From the NCBI GenBank assembly GCA_027347125.1, contig DAIERC010000096.1, forward strand, positions 1-6,841: DNA of 6,841 nt, given 5' to 3'. The stretch is from Ignavibacteriales bacterium (GTDB taxonomy: Bacteria; Bacteroidota; Ignavibacteria; Ignavibacteriales; Ignavibacteriaceae). The position numbers were made by a program, and so were the translations under genes. Below the pieces are notes generated by a model that searched no databases, was not told the DNA's origin, and worked only from the letters and a program-made list of their open reading frames with translations. Shown one piece after another: positions 5,006-6,841 of this stretch (the first letter of the stretch is position 1; every line of letters begins with the position of its first letter).

Positions 5006-6841
5006 ATGAATTCAGAAAAAGAAAATATTCTAAGCAGGTCCGTGCAATTTATAAAATCCGTCGGGCCCAAAAGAGCCGAGTCCTTCGGCAAACTGGGAAT
5101 TAAAACTATCCGCGATTTACTTTTCTACTTCCCGTCTAGGCACCTTGATAGAACCACCACACTTTCGGCCGTTAAAGCTTACGGCTATGTTGTAAATGGT
5201 TTTGACGGCGAGCTTACCGTAATTGCAAAAGTTGTAGACAAAGAAAAGAGAAGATTTGGTAAAAAAGAAATTTTAAAAGTTCAGTTCAGAGATACATCCG
5301 GCTTCTTTGAATGTGTTTGGTTCCAGGGCATAAAATATTTTCATTCTCTTTTTAATGAAGGCGATATTTATGCAATATCCGGAAGGCCCACATTAACCAA
5401 GTATGGAAACCTTCAGTTTGTTCACCCAGACTTTGACAGGATAACTGAAGACGAGTCGCAAAGTTTTATCAACACAGGGAAAATTATTCCTTTTTACAGG
5501 ATACCGAAAGAACTTAGAGAAAAGAACATCGGCGATTTTGGCTTGAGAAGAATAATAAGCAACGCCGTTGAAAATTATGCCGGTTATCTTGAAGAAACTC
5601 TTCCCGAAGAGTTAACTTCCGAGCAAAAGCTGTTGAACCTAAAAGACGCCGTTAAAAATTTTCACTTTCCTGAGAGCAAAAAAAATCTTGAAGACGCAAT
5701 TGCCAGGTTTAAGTTTGAGGAAATATTTTATCTGGAACTTTTGGTAGCCTTAAGAAAGCACAACCACAAAACAAAACTTTTGGGAAACTCAATGGAGGTA
5801 AAGACCGATCTTGTCTCCGATTTTTTGAAAATCCTTCCCTTTGAATTGACTTCCGCCCAATTAAGAGTACTAAGTGAAATCAGGAAAGATATGGGAGCAC
5901 CCGCGCCTATGAACAGATTGCTGCAGGGTGATGTTGGAAGCGGAAAAACAATTGTGGCGCTTATTTCAATGCTTATAGCAAACGATAACGGTTTTCAGGC
6001 GGTACTTATGGCGCCGACGGAAATTTTGGCGGATCAACATGCTAAAAATATTTCCGGGCTTCTTAAAAAACTGTCCGTGGTTCATAAGCAAAGAGAAATA
6101 AAACTGAGTTTATTAATCGGGGGGCAAAAAAAAGCGGCAAGAGAAAAAACCCTTCAGGATATTGAGCTTAATGAAGCAGATATAATAATTGGCACCCACG
6201 CGTTATTTGAAGAAAAAGTTAATTTCAATAACCTCGGACTCGTAATAGTAGATGAGCAACATCGGTTTGGAGTAGAGCAAAGGGCAAAACTTCAAGGCAA
6301 AGGAACTACTCCCGACGTGCTTGTAATGAGTGCGACCCCGATACCGCGGACTTTGTCTATGACATTATACGGCGACCTGGATGTTTCCGTAATTGATGAG
6401 CTTCCTAAAAACAGGAAATCAATCAAAACAATTCTTCGCGGTGAAGACAAACTGCCGGATATTTATAAATTTATTATAGACAAAAAGAAAGAAGGCTATC
6501 AATCCTTTATAGTTTATCCGCTTGTGGAAGAATCAGAAAAACTGGAATTAAAGGCCGCTGAAACTTTTTACAACGATCTTAAAGACGGATTCTTAAAAGA
6601 TGTGGATGTTGGTTTAATCCATGGTAAAATGTCTTGGCAGGAAAAAGAAAATGTGATGCTCATGTTCTTCGCAAAAAAATACGACGTTTTGATTGCCACA
6701 ACGGTTATTGAAGTTGGGATTGATATTCCCGACGCAAATATAATTTTAATAAACGATGCTCACAGGTTCGGGCTGTCGCAGCTTCATCAATTGCGGGGGC
6801 GCGTAGGCCGCGGCAACAAGCAGGCGTACTGCATTCTTGTT
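5006..6841 (+). CDS. recG: ATP-dependent DNA helicase RecG, C-terminus cut by window end
   Basis: RecG is a double-stranded DNA translocase that reverses stalled replication forks and processes recombination intermediates. The frame is open for 612 codons to the last base; roughly the final 80-90 residues of a typical 690-700-residue RecG are missing. The N-terminal part has GPKRAESFGKLGI (about residues 20-32), typical of the RecG helix-hairpin region, followed by the wedge/OB-fold domain. The helicase motifs are complete as far as the window runs: Walker A GDVGSGKT (308-315), APTEILADQH (Ia), Walker B DEQH (416-419) followed by RFGVEQR, SATPIPRTL (III, from 442), HGKMSWQEKE, ATTVIEVGIDIP (V, from 564) and QLHQLRGRVGRG (VI, ending at 603). 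The ATG at 5006 has no SD. It is preceded by an in-frame stop at 4973 with no other start between, so it is the best choice. It may be in the murI operon or have its own promoter. Confidence 0.97.
   Translation, partial: MNSEKENILSRSVQFIKSVGPKRAESFGKLGIKTIRDLLFYFPSRHLDRTTTLSAVKAYGYVVNGFDGELTVIAKVVDKEKRRFGKKEILKVQFRDTSGFFECVWFQGIKYFHSLFNEGDIYAISGRPTLTKYGNLQFVHPDFDRITEDESQSFINTGKIIPFYRIPKELREKNIGDFGLRRIISNAVENYAGYLEETLPEELTSEQKLLNLKDAVKNFHFPESKKNLEDAIARFKFEEIFYLELLVALRKHNHKTKLLGNSMEVKTDLVSDFLKILPFELTSAQLRVLSEIRKDMGAPAPMNRLLQGDVGSGKTIVALISMLIANDNGFQAVLMAPTEILADQHAKNISGLLKKLSVVHKQREIKLSLLIGGQKKAAREKTLQDIELNEADIIIGTHALFEEKVNFNNLGLVIVDEQHRFGVEQRAKLQGKGTTPDVLVMSATPIPRTLSMTLYGDLDVSVIDELPKNRKSIKTILRGEDKLPDIYKFIIDKKKEGYQSFIVYPLVEESEKLELKAAETFYNDLKDGFLKDVDVGLIHGKMSWQEKENVMLMFFAKKYDVLIATTVIEVGIDIPDANIILINDAHRFGLSQLHQLRGRVGRGNKQAYCILV

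Overview
The window is an AT-rich stretch of bacterial chromosome. It holds four complete protein genes and one 3'-truncated gene on the plus strand: queC, queF, glnD, murI and partial recG. The 5' end of one further gene lies on the minus strand at the left edge. All are recognisable from conserved motifs. I found no RNA gene, mobile element, CRISPR array or phage-like module. Gene content, the AT-rich non-coding DNA and a secreted glycoside hydrolase family 2 (GH2)-like enzyme suggest the FCB (Fibrobacterota-Chlorobiota-Bacteroidota) assemblage, perhaps Ignavibacteriota. This placement is a guess. The purine-rich Shine-Dalgarno (SD) sequences before several genes, the absence of an obvious Bacteroidota-type promoter (TTTG / TAnnTTTG) and the presence of glnD argue against a typical Bacteroidia genome.

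Left edge (1-163, minus): the first 54 codons of an exported protein, with a signal peptide followed by a start typical of GH2 beta-glucuronidase-like enzymes. Positions 164-346 form an AT-rich divergent control region. It has a TATAAT element facing left, a possible sigma70-type promoter facing right, a near-duplicate 16/18-bp element, and a small hairpin that would pair with the queC ribosome binding site.

Centre (347-4888, plus): queC, queF, glnD and murI run head to tail with gaps of 40, 28 and 10 bp and no convincing terminator between them, so they probably form one operon. QueC makes preQ0 and QueF reduces it to preQ1, two consecutive steps of queuosine (tRNA wobble base) synthesis. 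GlnD is the bifunctional enzyme that uridylylates and deuridylylates PII in nitrogen control. MurI makes D-glutamate for peptidoglycan and is probably translationally coupled to glnD through a TTG start.

Right edge (4889-6841, plus): after a 117-bp gap holding a perfect 9-bp inverted repeat comes recG, the replication-fork reversal helicase. It is open for 612 codons and cut off by the window end just after motif VI.

Overall this is a housekeeping region. I see no strong sign of an undescribed system. The points worth a second look are regulatory (queC leader, duplicated element in the divergent promoter, hairpin before recG) and contextual (nitrogen-sensor glnD inside a queuosine gene cluster).
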